Shown piece by piece: positions 32,189-46,700 of a stretch of 64,000 bases of DNA. The notes below the pieces were generated by a model that ran no database searches, had not been told where the DNA came from, and saw nothing but the letters and a program-made list of their open reading frames with translations. The stretch comes from Azolla caroliniana. Taxonomy: Eukaryota; Polypodiophyta. The DNA lies in assembly GCA_043228905.1 (NCBI GenBank), contig JBHGNT010000002.1:19964001-20028000 (forward strand), in the 5' to 3' direction. How positions within the stretch are numbered: the stretch's first letter is position 1; the number at the start of each line of letters is the position of its first letter. A program made the translations under genes and the position numbers.

Positions 32189-35100
32189 ACTGCTTCGTGG
32201 TTGCACAGATATTAATTCGCACGGACTTCCACTCCTTATCCGTTTTCTGCGTCTTCTTCTTGCAGGATCGTTTGAAAGAATGGAAGGATCTTGATCTTCC
32301 TGTGTCGTTTCCACAGAACGGAGCTGATGAAGCTTTTCTGGACGAGGTATTTTCAGTTTTCTGGACAGACGAGATGTTGTTTGAAATAAATGCTCTGTGC
32401 ATCGCAAATTTGGTTTGTGGAAGAGCTAGAGAAAAAACTTCATGGATTGTAATGGGAAGATTGTTGGCGTTTCTGTTTTCTTAAGAGTTCTTTTGGATGA
32501 TTTTCTCTTGCAGAGATAGGGTAAATATTTTGTCTGCGCATAGGAAAGGTTCTTCTTTTGGATGTGGTTACACAGAAGGCTGTTTGTTTTAGAATTTCTA
32601 GAAATGGATTCAATACGAGGATAAGGAAGGATGTTTTTGTTCTAGACTTCTTTTGCCACGATTTAACTTTAGTGATAATCGCTAAAGATGTTTATCTTAG
32701 ACTAATCTGGTAGAGATAATCAACTTCTCGATAGCAGAGGTTTCTTTTCGAAGTGAATTGAAGTGTGGATGACAAAGATTGGTAGTTTCTGCATTATGAA
32801 CTGAAACTATCACACTCTGGATGAGACCATAAAAGCCTGTCTATTTTTTGCACTTTAAACATGATTCCAATGTTTATCTGTTTGTGTTACATTGTGAATA
32901 TAAAAGCCTGCTTTTTTTTGCATTATGAATCAAAATCGTAGCTCGTTATGTATTTATTTTAATGATTGAAGTGTGGATCATGAATGCTGTGCTGTATAAA
33001 CTTCTTTCAACATGATTGCAGTGTAGATCCCAAAGGCTGTTTGTCTTTGCATTGTGAATCAGAATGGTAGTTCGTTATGGAATTGTTTTAATGATTGAAG
33101 TATGGATCATGAATGCTGTTTTGTGTAAACTCCGTTCAACATGATTGCAGTGTAGATCACAAAGGCTGTTTGTTTTTGCATTGTTAGTTGAATGGTCACA
33201 GTGTGGATTCAGAAAGGATGTGTGCTATTGCATCACAAAAAAGCTGGTTGTTCCAGCCTTATTTTGACATAATTGCAGTGCAGATAATAAAAAGGAGGAA
33301 GTTTTTCTCCACATTGTAAACGATAATAAAACAGCTGGCTGTTTCTAGTTTGACATGATTGCAGTAGATAGTCAAAAAGAGGACGTTTGTCTCCACGTTG
33401 CAAACCAGAAAGGCTGTTCGGTTTAGACTTGTTTTGACATCGTTGCAGTGTGAATAAGAGAACGTTTTTATATTGTGATTCATAAAGGTTTTCTGGTTTT
33501 CCTTCAGGCAAAGCATTGGCTTGAATTTGCCAGTGGATTCCAGGACGGAGATGGGTGGTCAAGAAAGCTAAAAGCATTGGATGACCATTTGGTCAAACAA
33601 TCAGTTATATTGGGCCATGGCATGACTATCTCACCAGTGGATGTAACTGTCTTTGTGGCTGTGAGAGATACTGTGGTAAAGTCTGAAGAGCGAATGAAAC
33701 AAAAGAAGTAGGAAGAAGAATACTCTCTTTCCCTCACACCTGAAAAACGTTCATGTTTCTGTAGGTACATCATGTCATTACCATGCCCAAAGTTGCATAT
33801 CAAAATGTATTGCGTTGGTTTGACTATGTGCAGGTAACAATTTGCAAGGAAATCTGAATAGGAGCAGAAATGGATTGTTTTATTTGCTAGTACATTAATA
33901 CAGTCAGCATCTTCTGACTTCTTATCTGTTGTTCGTAGAATGAAGAGAAAGTTGCTGTCTTCTGTAATAACATTCCCATTGCAAAAGGGGGATTTGAGCC
34001 TCAGGTAATCTCACCCCACATCTGTTTAGAGTGCTGTTTGAGGAGTGTAATCTTAGCATACAACATTTTCATTGCTCTTAACCATTCAGGAATTTTCAGA
34101 TTTGAGTGACATTTGAGAAGATTAATCTTAATATACCACATTCTTCTCTTATAATCATTCAGGAATTCTCAGATTAGAGTGATGTTTGAGAAGATCAATC
34201 TTAATATACTACAGTTATTGCTTAATAATCATCGTAGATTTTCTGATTGGAGTGATGTTTGAAAAGCTCGATATTAACATGCTGAATTTGTTGCTTAAAG
34301 TCATCCAGGATTTTCAGTTTAGAGTGTTTAAAAAGTTCGATCTTAGCATACAACATTTTGGTTGCTTCTAGACTTCGAGAAGTTTTCAGATTAGGGTAAT
34401 CTTTGAGAAACTTAATCTCAATATACAGCAGCTAATCCTTAAATCATCCAGGACTTTTCAGATGCCATCATAAAGAAACCACTAAAAGCAGAAGCCGCAG
34501 CTGGAGTTGAACCAAATAAAGGAAATGCAAAAGATGCAGCAAAGTCTACAGAGAAAGACATTGACAATGTTAGTTGTCTTTAGTACTATATTTATTGTGA
34601 AGATAGACAATTAAATTTTTTATCTGTGTGCATGATATAGGGTGATAAAGCAAATGATAATAAAGGGAAGAAAGCTACACAAAAGAAAGAAGAGAGCCAA
34701 GAACAAAAACGGAATGAAGATATGGAATCCATGAAGGAGGAAGAGAAAAAGGATAAAGAACACGATAAGTCTGCAAAGAAGGACGAGAAAAAAGATAATG
34801 AAGTCAACACTTCTGCAAAGAAGAAAGAGAAAAAAGAGAAGGAAGATAACTCTTCTTCCAAGAAAGGAGAGGGGAAAAAAGATGAGAATAAAGGAAAAGA
34901 AGAGACACAGGTCAATGTGAGTGTATTGGACATTCGAATTGGACAGGTGATCAAAGTATGGAAACACCCTAGTGCCGACTCGTGAGTATATTATTGTTAG
35001 TTTTCAAACTCAGGAATTTATGAGGGGAGCACTCCTCATCACCTTTACAATTATGAATGACAGTTTATTTGTGGAGGAGATTGACCTCGGAGACGTTGGA

Positions 35101-36613
35101 GTCCGTCAGGTTGTGAGTGGACTTGCAAAATATATGAAGGAAGAAGATATGATGGTATATATAAATTTTATATATCATTCATCAAATGCTTGATTTGTGA
35201 TTAATGGATGTTCTCTGCTCATATTCCAATGAAATTTCAGAACAGGAAAGTTGTGTTGATAGCAAATGTGAAGCCTGGGAAACTAAGAGATGTTGTTTCT
35301 GCTGGTTTGGTAAATTCCTTAGTCCAATTGCTATGTGGGATCCCTTTTGTAAGAGTCTGGATTGTTTCATTTGAATTTAAGTTGGACAGTTGTTTGTTTA
35401 GGTACTTTGTGCATCAAATGCAGATCACACTTTGGTTGAACCACTCTTACCACCTCCTGCAGCTGTAGTAGGAGAGAGAGTAATGTTTTCTGGGTGAGTT
35501 AATGGTAGCCTTATATTTTGTTGAATATGTGATATACCTGAGGAAATTTTTATCAATTCTTTGATCACTCTTTATTCTTGTGCCATGTATCCATATAGGT
35601 ATGATGGGAAGCCAGAAGAAGTGCTTAACCCTAAGAAAAAGCAGCTTGAAAAGATTTTCCCTGTGAGTATACCATAATTGTAAAGTTCCTAAAATGCTTA
35701 GGTGTGTCTGTAGCCTGTAGGTATATCAATGAGCTTTATGAGGGAATCTTGCTTTAACTTCAATTGCAACTATTTGTTTTTTGTCAATGAGCTTAGCAAG
35801 GAAACTATTGTTGTAAAATTTTTATGTGCTATACTGTTTTTTATCTCCATTTTATTTTGGGAAGTAATTTATTGGGAGGGACAAAATAAGGGACACTAAG
35901 TTTGTAGGATAATCTGAAGCAGTTTCAAAGACTTATGGATTAGGACCAAGTGCACAAAGACCTTTGCTTGTGAGCAAAGTTAGTGATTTACAGGAGAACC
36001 ATAGAAGCTATACCAAAATAGGGTAATCACTGATGTGGACTTATGTTTAACAATTGGCAACAGTTCGGTTCGGTTCGGTTCGAGAGGGTCAAAACCTAAC
36101 CGTTTAAAAATTTTGAAACCTGAACCGAACCATGAAACTGTTAAACCGAACCGTTAAACATTTTTCAAACTGTTCAACCATTAAACCCTTAAAACTGCGG
36201 CTTTGTGGTTTGGTTTCGATTTTTAACTTAGGTCAAATTTAAATTTTTTTAAATTATAATATTTCATTTATAAAATTTTTAAAATTTTTATATATGTTCC
36301 TAAAATGTGAGAATAAGGTCTAAAAATGAAAAGATTGTTTAAAAACAAAATTTTAAAAATTTTTAAATAATAAATAATAAATAAAAAACCGGTAAACCGT
36401 TTAAACTGTGGTTTTTATGACCTGTTTGTTTCATGCTATTCTATATTATCAACATTCTATTTGCATTTAAAAGCACTAAACTTCTGTACCTTTTGGTATG
36501 ATTCATAGGATCTCTTGACGGATGATAACGGTGTTGCCACTTACCAAGGGATTCCTTTTATGACATCTGCTGGGCCATGCACATCATCGATCTCTAAAGC
36601 GCCAATCAAATAA
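32050..36613 (+). CDS. Arc1p/AIMP1-type tRNA-binding protein (EMAP II domain)
   Basis: Twelve exons: 32050-32133, 32266-32346, 33508-33675, 33765-33833, 33939-34004, 34452-34568, 34641-34981, 35064-35154, 35241-35309, 35402-35493, 35599-35662 and 36509-36613. All are GT-AG with matching phases, giving 448 aa. Such proteins hold tRNA and bring it to aminoacyl-tRNA synthetases in the cytosol. Residues 55-175 (KHWLEFASGFQDG..., NVLRWFDYVQ) look like the GST-C-like partner-binding domain. Residues 200-285 are a Lys/Glu linker that should bind RNA. The OB-fold tRNA-binding domain starts near 288: VSVLDIRIGQV, KHPSADSLFVEEIDLG, then VVSGLAKYM. It ends with PFMTSAGPC. It resembles Arabidopsis At2g40660 and the C-terminal part of plant MetRS, but lacks a synthetase core. 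Intron 11 holds a hAT MITE remnant. Confidence 0.88.
36048..36430. mobile_element. hAT MITE remnant (GGTTCGG family)
   Basis: The left end TAACAATTGGCAACAGTTCG matches the termini of the copies at 42140 and 45780. Inside are GGTTCGGTTCGG and AACCGTTTAA words and an AT-rich core. The right terminus is missing or mutated. It lies in intron 11 of the Arc1p-like gene. Confidence 0.7.
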
Positions 36614-37741
36614 ATGAAATCACCATGGTTGTTGGGAACACATGTTATCTCAATCATTCATTATCTTCCAGCTTTAGAGTTCAATTTATTGTATCCATTA
36701 TATGGTGGTTATCTATATGTGTGCATCTTGGTTAAGGTCTTCAAATGGAACATTTTGAGGTTTACATACTTTAGCGGTATCTTTTGGCTGTTGATTTTGA
36801 TTGATTGTATGCAATTTTGTTGTTACCTGTTCGCATGTGATAAGAAGAGAAATTTGTAATGTGAAGAGAATATTCCCTTCACTTATTTGTTCAGTAAGAA
36901 GCTTCTATAGGTGAGACGTACAATTTTCAAATCCAGTGAAAGGTGAAGGCAATAACTCAGTTATAGCTGTTTTCATTTCAGTATCACCTCATTTGGGTTC
37001 GACCAGATGCTATATTAACATATTTGTGTCTGAAATGATTTTGCCTACAACATAGCATACTGTTTATGAAACAATTTGATGATTTTGCCTACAACAGTTT
37101 GAAATATCTGAGAGCTAATTGTTCCCTCAAGCAGCAAGATGGGAAAGTACAGAGTATACATTTTCTATATCATATCTTCTGATATATTCCATATTTTTTA
37201 TGTACTCCATGTGATCATTTTTCTTAGCACTTGTTTGGCAGGAGATATCAGTTCCTCATTAACACATATGTTGATGATAGCATCTCATATCTTTTGATGT
37301 AACACATACTGATAATTTTTCTTAGCGTTTTCTTTGATTGGAAGTGGGGTTTATGCCATGCTTGTATGAATTAAAGTTAAATATTTTGCCATTAAAAAGA
37401 TTTTATCCAGAAGTGTAGAAACTTGTAAGATTAACGAGATACAAACACAAGCTCCCTAAGTTTTTATCCACAAGTGTAGTAACTTGTAAGAATTACCTTT
37501 AATGAGATACAAACACAAGCTCCCAACATTTAACCCAAAATGCGATGTAATGGGCCTAATGGGTAGTTTTCCAAATGTTGCATGATTCCGTTTAACAAGT
37601 GAAGAAAGCATATGGGGAACTAGAAGGCCAACTGTTGTGAACAGATCTTGCATTATGCAAAACTGATGAAAAAATAACTCAATGGCCAACGGACGTGCAA
37701 AAATTCCATTTCATAATGCCATGGTGTTCATTTTCTCTTTT

Positions 37742-40700
37742 CTATTTAGCTCCAAATCCTTTACCCACAACACGTACCCTCTTCCTTTTTGCTGTTCCAG
37801 GAGGAGCCTGTAATCAAATAAAACTTCATAAGGAACTTAATTAAGTTTTTGATGCAAGACATTGTAATCAAAGGTATATATACACAGTGAAAAGGAAGTC
37901 AATGGAGTTTTTCAAACATAATATGTGCAGCGTTGCAGGCAAAAACCAACATTAACCTGTATATAGTAAATAAACAAAGTACGTGTTTATATTATACCTT
38001 CCTAGATCCCTTTAATGACTCCTCGAGATTGTCTAGGCCTGGTATAGAGCCCCCTTGCATCATGGACATGAGATTCTTCATTCGAGCCCGCATCTGGAAG
38101 AGCTGAGAAACCATTTGACTAACTTGCTCCTGTGACCTTCCTGAACCATTGGCAACCCTTCTTCTCCTTGATGGCGACTTAGCTAATAAATCGGGAATCT
38201 CCCTCTCCTCTACATAAAACAATAAGCTCTTCAGGTGCGATTGAAGTACTAGGTACCCTAGTTGGACAATTATTTCGTTGCATAACCTGGAAAAGAACTC
38301 AATCTAAAATGTTCATAGCTATTCAGCATTGACGTAGGACATGGAGCTCCCACTGTAGTTTTACTTCAAAAGCTCCATAGTCAACTACGGATTTTCCAGT
38401 TAAATACAGGCATCCCCAGAAATATGGTCCACCTAAATTAAAAAATAATAGTTCACAGAATAAAGCAGCAGAGAATGAAAAATGATATGCACAACATTTC
38501 ATCTGTTCATCTTGCAACATGAAAGTTCCTTACGAAACAAATACATGAATGCAGATTACATTAGAAGACAAACAAGCAACAAAATAAAAATAAACAAGGT
38601 CAATAACAACTACTGAACAGTTAAAGGACTTCATGCAAAATATTTATATACTGTCGTGCTGATGAAGACAAGCCTAGTTTTTGGAAAAAGGTGTTCAAAT
38701 ATGAGCATCAACATGATTTAATGCAAGGTTTACCACTATCATTGAGAACTCACTCGGTGTCATGGAGTTTATCATCGATTCTACAATTTTCAGACTCTTT
38801 TCTGCTTCCCGAATTTGTTCTGGACTCACCTGTCATTATCAAGCATAATCTACTGTAACTTGAGAATTGATTCAAAACCATCAAATTTTCTTATTAGCTG
38901 GCAAATGAACATAATAACATTGATATTTGACACATACTTTTCCCATGCCTGGAATCATGCCAACAAGTTTGTTCATTGGTCCCATTCGAGCTAGTGCTCG
39001 AGTTTGCTTGAGGAAATCATTGAAATCAAACTTTGCTTCCATTATTTTTTTCTGCAGTTCTTCGGCTTCTTCTTTTCGCATCTAACATCACATAATATTT
39101 TAAGATTAGATCAAAACATGAAATTTCAAATGCTAAAAGATGATCCAGTCCACCAAAAGAAAAGTCAAGGAATCAAGCATAACATAATTTGTTATTTTAT
39201 TTGCATAGCTAAGACTGTCATGCATGCACATTGCACAAGCAGTATTCACATATCAAGGTTCAGAACAGAAACTTACAACTTCTTCTGCTTTCTCCACGAA
39301 TGATAATACATCACCCATTCCCAATATGCGCCCTGCTAAACGGTCAGGGTAGAATGGCTCCAAAGCTTCCATGCCTTCACCTTGTCCAACAAATTTTATT
39401 GGTTTTCCTGAAACCTGTTCATTGTTACAGATTTAGAAATCACTTTTTAAAACTTTGTAGATCAAAATAGGTGAATAATTTTGACGATCGCACATTCAAT
39501 TAAATCACTGCAGCCTTGATTATGTACATCATGGGAACAACATGGACCATTAATGTAATGCTTGCTACATACGCAAACACTTCAATTACATTTCAAAATG
39601 AAAGCCTAAACCTGCAAAAAATTACCAAGAATACCTAATGAACTTACCTTATCTTCAATTCGAGCTTATAAATGGCATTCTTGTATTGTGCTATTTATAA
39701 AAATACAAATAGGCGGATGAAGACGTGAAGAAAGTTTTTAAAAACCAGTCTTCGTAAGACTCTGTAAGTGAGAAACACAAACCTCTTTAACACTCAATGC
39801 AGCTCCACCTCTCGAGTCACCATCAAGTTTTGTTAATATAGCCCCCGTGATTCCAACTTCTAGGTTGAATGCAGACACCAAAGCTGCTCAACCAATGATA
39901 ACAAATAAAAACAATCAAAAGGTGTCCTAACTTCCTCCCTTACTATTTGTAGCTATTTATTCAACACAGAAAGAAGTAAATACTTTATTTAACAAGCAAT
40001 ATATACTTATATTGGGATTAAAGAATAAGCTTTAAATAAGCTTTATACAACGTGAGATTAATGGGAATTTTGTTTTTCTTTAAGCCAGGTCTGGGAGGCA
40101 TAAGGCAGGTGATATTGGATTGTGATCCCAAGGAAACCCTCAAAAGGCAGACACTTTAATCCCTAACTTATGTATCTGATATTTCCATGGAGGAGGAAGC
40201 CCTGGAAGACCTTTAATCCATCCTGTGATGCAGTTAGTGCAAGATTTCCTTCAGCAGCTGTCCACCCTCACGAATACGTCATGAGAGGTAGCTTGTTACT
40301 CACCACTAAAATCCCTTTTGTTACTATGCAGAATTCCATACAGAAATGACATACCCATGGTCAGGCATCTACTTACAAGTGGTATCACACTATGCCATGA
40401 GGATCTATACCCCACTCGATGTGAATTTCAAAACTCTCATCACAAGATTGGAACCATCAATTGTTCCCAAACCTGCACTTTCACTTGCAATGTGAAAGTC
40501 TGCTTCCATAAAGTCTACTATCGTAACTATTTTGCAATGTCCTCGCCAAGGACCCACTTGTGTAGCCCTTGATTGTAGGAGTAATGAGACTAAAGAAAGT
40601 TATCATTGTTCTTGGTTGATGAGCTTGTGTGGCTGTATTGTTGCCCAACTTCTCCATGTACCTCTTGAGTTCTAGCAAGAATACCCCCTGCACCATTGGT

Positions 40701-43700
40701 TCACATATTCCATTACCAAAATAGCCTGCTTCCATAAAGTCTACTATCGTAACTAATTTGCAATGTCCTCGTCAGGGGCCCACTTGTGTAGCCCTTGATT
40801 GTAGGAGTGATGGGGCTAAAGAAAGTTACAATTGTTCTAGGAAGATGAGCTTGTGTGGTTGTATTGATATTCAACTTCTTCATGTATCTCTTGAGTTCTA
40901 GCAAGAATACCCCCATGCACCATTGGTCCCCATATTCCATTACCTTCCATGTTGCGCCAAAGCCTTCGTTAAAGAGGCAATGGCATTTCCCTCTTATTAT
41001 CCAACATTGGTCCTCATATTCCATTACCTTGCATAATGGGCCAAAAGCTTGGTTAAAGGAATGGCACTTCTCTCTTATTTCATAAAAAACAGTATAGTGA
41101 CAAACAATGTTCTTCAATTTCTACTACTTGATGACACAATTGGCAAACTTGTTCTTCGAGAGGTATCATACATATCTTCCTGCCTCATTCTCTAACTGAT
41201 GTGAAGAGGTCTGCAGCTGCCCTATCACGTTGTGATGTGCATAGGATAGATGTATGTCCATATAAGAGGGCTCGATGATAAATCCATTCTCTAACTGTAC
41301 CCGATAGTGGACCATCTCCCTGCCAAGAGATGTTGTAGGGCTGATCCATATTCTTCCTTTATCCAAGTTGATAGTATCAGTTCAGAACACTAGATTCCTT
41401 TTCTCTTTGGTTATGTTTAGATGGGAACAACTCAAGTTATATTGGAACAGGGGTAGTGCATTTATGCTTATGCCATGCAACTCAAACCATTGTTGCATTT
41501 CATCATAATAACAATGACTCTCTCTATGTTCCACAAGTTGTTTTGATAACATAAGTGACAACCTTGTGTGCCTTCATTTAGGGAGCTCCCAAAGTTGTTG
41601 AATGCTGGTTAGTGATCAGAATAATGCCTTAATGATTATTGGGGCTGCTCCTACCTCAGCCCAAGTTATATCATGGGGCATCAATGCTTTGCTCCTTTTC
41701 ATATGGGCAATTATTGAGACTAAAGGTCTCTCTAAATCTTTTCAATAATTTTCCTTATGAAGAATCGGTCCCCAAGTTTCTACTCCATAGAGAAGATTCA
41801 CTATGACAAGTGTATTAAATAGACACAATTTGGTTTGTGGCTCTCAAAACTATATACATGAGCACCAAGAGTTGCATATCTACATGAAATTCAAGCAAAA
41901 TCAGTCTCCCTAAGGAGAGTTGAGGCCCTATGCAAGTTACTCCTAGGAATGTGTAGGATTGTGTGTATGCCACATTTTCCTCTCGTATGAATAATTTTGG
42001 TTCTGATATTGTCTCCCATGCTTGTGTGGAGTTACACCATCTTTAGTTTCATCTATACCTACTGACAAACCTTTGTCTATACAAAATGATTTAAGACATT
42101 TATCTTCCTTTGTAGTCCCTCTGGAGAGTCGGAGATCAGTAGCGATCGGCAACAATTCGGTTTGAACCAAACCAAACCGCGGCTTAACAGTTTAAACGCT
42201 TTGGTTCAGTTCAAGTTCAAGTTTTTGTAAACGGTTTGGTTCGAGCTTTTACGGGTTTAACGGTTTTCGGTTTAAACAGCTTGACAGTTTAAGATTGACA
42301 CTTGATAATTTTCTTAAATATTTTTTTGACCATTTTAAGCCTAATTTTGATATTTTCAAAATAATCTTTAAATTTTGAAAAATTAAAATTTGAGATGTTG
42401 AAAATTATAAAAAAATTTAAAATGAAAATGTGGAATTTTGAATTTTGACCTAACCCTAAACCCTAAACCACTGTCTCAACTGTTTAAAGGTTTAAAGGTT
42501 TAAAAGTCTCTAAAACCATTTGTTTTGAGCTTAAATTTGTGATTACGGTTTGGTTTAACTGGTTTCATGGTTCAGTTCGGTTTAAGTTTCAATTTTTTTA
42601 AACGGTTCGGTTTTACATTGTTTGAGTTTGACACTCTCGAACCGAACCGTTGCCAATTGCTAGAGATCAGCACAATATCATCAGCATGACATAGTATTTG
42701 TGTGGCTACACCGGCAATGCATGCTCTTGAACCATCAAAGTTCTCTTATGTTATGTAAAACCTCATCTATATACATGGCATTGTATACTTCACAACTATA
42801 CACAACAATTGTCTCCAAGGTGAATTGGTATTTAGCCAGACCATTCCCCTTTATACATCCTGTGTGCATCCATCCTTCACCTCAGAGAGAGAAAGAAAGA
42901 AAGGAAGATATATTAACATCTTTTAAGAGGCCAAAATGTCCTATAAGAGCAAACAAGAGATTACATCTTAAGTGTTGTGTCGTCTTTAAGAGAGAGAGAG
43001 AAAGCAAGATTAGACGTGTCAAGACAGACCCACCCAATGGGGTCCTTAAGAAAAATGCTCTGACAATGTAGATTCTAGATTCCGATAAGCATGTCCAGTT
43101 TCGTCTAGAGATTCCCAGATGCATCATTAAGCAGTTGGACTGGGTTGGTAACATCCCCTTTGCCCAAATAATTAAACTGCATAACTTGTAAGACATTGAC
43201 CTCTTTTGATCAGTCAATCACGAGCCTTCATGTCATTTGGAATGACCACAACACTTAACATTCATTTTCCATTGCAGGATATATGATCTGCCCATCTGAT
43301 TCTATTTCCAAGTGATTCATTATTGGGTGATCAAGCTTGAACACGGGATTCCAGGCATCTCCTACAGCAGGGTCTAGATAAGAATTTACATGGCAAAAAG
43401 CTCCAACTTCAACTGCAATGCACTTTTCCATATTATCAAGTGAACCAGAAAAAGTGTTGGTAGATGATTTCAGGGAGATGGAGCAATATACCTCCCAACC
43501 TCATCAATTTGGAACGCACATTCCACAATGATATTACTTTACCAGAATTCTAGTTTAGCTCAGTCAGTTGTCTCTTGTCTCTAAGACCATGCCTCCTATT
43601 CACACACATTTCTGATGAGGTGGGAGGCTTCTTGGTTCATCAATGGTCACCAAGACGTGGTGAATATGCCTATCCAATCTTGGAATGGAAGGGAACACAG

Positions 43701-46700
43701 ATCAATGTACCCTAAGCACAAAAACTCGAAGCAGTTCCCTATTATTCATAGAATAAAACAAAATGTTGAAATGCAACTTGGAACTTGAAGAAAAGAGTAG
43801 CCATAAATGATGGCTGAAATTTACATATCGGTACACAAGGAGATAAAAAAGGAAAAGTTGGGAGACAATTGAGATGGGCACAAGCTGCAAGTGTGCTCCA
43901 TGAACCCTCAATTTGCAGAAACCTTGGAAAATGTTACTAGAGTGAGGCATTAAGGTATTGAATGATGCATCTAAAATTGAAACACTTAAACAAATTTGCA
44001 ATGAGTATGGAATTTTACAAGCTGCCTCTTGTCCTGTCATCGCATCTACGACGAGGAAAACTTCTGTGGGATTAAGGACTTGCTTCATCTGCTTCAATTC
44101 ATCCATCATGCCCTTGTCTACCTAGACCATAGAAGAAGGGTGTATTCCAAATAACAATCAGTAACACCCATAAAATTATATGTGATGTACATCTATTTAC
44201 ATATCCATTACAAAGATAATTAGATTTAACTTGCATTATATTGAACGACAATTTCCATCAACAAAATATCTACCCACTTGGATATCAAATTTATGTATAA
44301 GTAAAAGTAGAACAGACCTGAAGTCTGCCTGCTGTGTCAACTATGACAACATCAACTGATCTTTTCTTTGCCTCTGCTAACCCTTGTCTTGCAATCTCTG
44401 CTGGTTTAACCTGGCTTCCAACCTCAAATACATGAACATCCACCTACAAGAAAAATACAACAAAGTATGGGGCAACATAGTTTCATGAGAAATAGGAAGA
44501 AAAATATAAGGTAAAGAAGGATTTGTTTGCCAAGTATAATAAGCTAAGAAATAGGAAGAACAAGGATGAGACAAAAGAAGAACCTGTTTGCCAAGAGTAA
44601 CAAGTTGATCAATAGCTGCAGGACGATAAACGTCTGTAGCAATCATCATACATTTCTTTCCCTGGATAACAGAATAAACTGTCAAATTGAATTCTATACA
44701 CATGTTGAAAAAACTAACATTCAGACACTCCATTATAATTCTAATATTTACATGCCTTTTTCTTCAGATACAAAGCAAGTTTCCCACAAGCCGTGGTCTT
44801 TCCAACACCTTGAAGCCCAGCCATGAGAATGACAGTAGGTTTAGTGCTGGCATACTCAATATCTGCAACCTCGCCCCCCATTAATTTAACAAGCTCGTCG
44901 TTCACAACCTAGTTTAATGCAATTCAAGAAAGTTTCTGAGTTTAAATGATTAATTAGCAAGTCATGAAAACTCTAGGTTTGCATGAATTAGCACAATTCA
45001 CAGAAGTTCACCACAAGTTTATCAAATTAAGATGATTCAAGAAATTTTGGCTGTTTTTATACGATGATTGATTATCACACAATCATAAACATTTACCAAC
45101 TGTTTGTCAAGTCTCACACTTTTGATAACACCAATTCTTTTACACGATGATTATTACATAGAAGAGCTATCTTCACATAATCATATACCTTAACCAATTG
45201 TTGATCCGGTCTGACTCCTTTGATGACACCAACACCTACAGCTTTTTCTGTCACATTTTTCACAAAGCTTCTGACAACGGGAAGGCTTACCTGCCAGAAA
45301 AAGCATAGTATGAGTTGCAGGTTTAATTCATACATCTATAAGTTCAAATGACAAAGACTTTGAGATGCTACATCTGCTTCAAGTAGAGCTCTTCGAATGT
45401 CTCGCATAGGTTCCTTTATGTTTTCTCGAGTCAGCACATCTGTATGAGAATTAAAAACCTTGAGAAAAATGCAAAGATTCAAGAAAGTAATAGATGTTGA
45501 GAACGAATGCTGGGGTTAAAAACATCACAGGCATTGAAAAAGGCTAATATTAAAAACAACTACAGCCCTTGAAAAAGACTTACGGTTTAAGCCAAATACA
45601 GGTTTTGAAAAACTTCTAAGATTAAGACAGTTATGCCTTGGAAATAACTAACATTATTGGAAATTTTAGATTTTGAAAATGGATAAAATAATCAAGATAA
45701 TTACAGATGTTCAGAAAAAGGCTAAGCTTAAGACATTAACAAACATTGCAAGAGCCTGATATCAGAAACAACATCCAATTAACAATCCGCAACAGTTCGG
45801 TTTGAACCGAACCAAACCGCGAAACCGCGGCTTAACGGTTTCAACAGTTCGGTTCAGGTTTAGGCTTTTTAAAACGGTTTGGTTCGGTTTTAACAGCCAA
45901 AAACCGCGGTTTAAACAGTTTTACAGTTTTTTAATTTATTTATTTTTATTCTTTTTTTTTAAAAAAATTTAAAAAATTTTAATTGTTTTAAAACAATCTT
46001 TTCATTTTTAGACCTTATTCTCACATTTTAGGAACATCTTTAAAATTTTAAAATTTTAAAATAATGAAATATTATAAATTTAAAATTTTGACATATGTTG
46101 AAAACCGAATCCGAAGCACGAAACTGCGGTTTTTACAGTTTAACGGTTTGAAAATTGTTTAACGATTCGGTTTAATGGTTTCGTGATTTGGTTTGGTTCA
46201 GGTTTCAAAAAAATTTAACGGTTTGAACCCTCTCAAACCGAACCGAACCGTTGCCGATTGTTACATCCAATCTTGAAAAGAGGAGGGATTGCCGCTAAAA
46301 GATTAAAAACCTCCAAAAAAGGCTAAGATAAAGAACAGTTCCAGAACTTGAGAAGTTACAAGGATTAAGACAACTATATCCATTGTAGAAAGGCGGAGAG
46401 TGAGACATATTTGAAGAAAAATGAGCTAAAGATTTTGATTTAAAATTGTACCTTCTTTCCTGAGCTTGGTCCAGGCTGCTTCAAGACTAGTTGAAAGTTG
46501 ATCGAACATAGCCATGGGAGTACTCACAGGAGGAATATTTCTCCTCGGCCATCTCTTGCCGAAAGAAGATTTTTCTATCTCAGAAGAAAATGATAAACCT
46601 GCCTGTTTCATTGAAGCTTCATTTTCATGCATTTCGAACAAAGAGAAAAGAAGCATGAACGGAAAGACAAAGCAATGAATGCAAGCACGAACAAATGAAT

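Larger units (their letters stand above)
40480..42780 (-). mobile_element. Decayed non-L1-type LINE in cpSRP54 intron 8
   Basis: The minus strand gives RT and C-terminal pieces. [10 protein letters not shown] lies at about 42693-42663 and continues after a hAT insertion as [16 protein letters not shown], then [14 protein letters not shown]. The thumb [13 protein letters not shown] is near 41800-41760. [15 protein letters not shown] is followed, after a frameshift, by the knuckle [18 protein letters not shown] near 41145-41100. The same clade appears at 14.3-15.5 kb. It lies in the same orientation as the host gene and is dead. Confidence 0.75.

Noticed and set aside
40498-41035. Repeats in cpSRP54 intron 8 as a CRISPR-like or satellite array
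   Set aside because: The units are long, few and contain LINE 3' coding remains. They are local tandem duplications.
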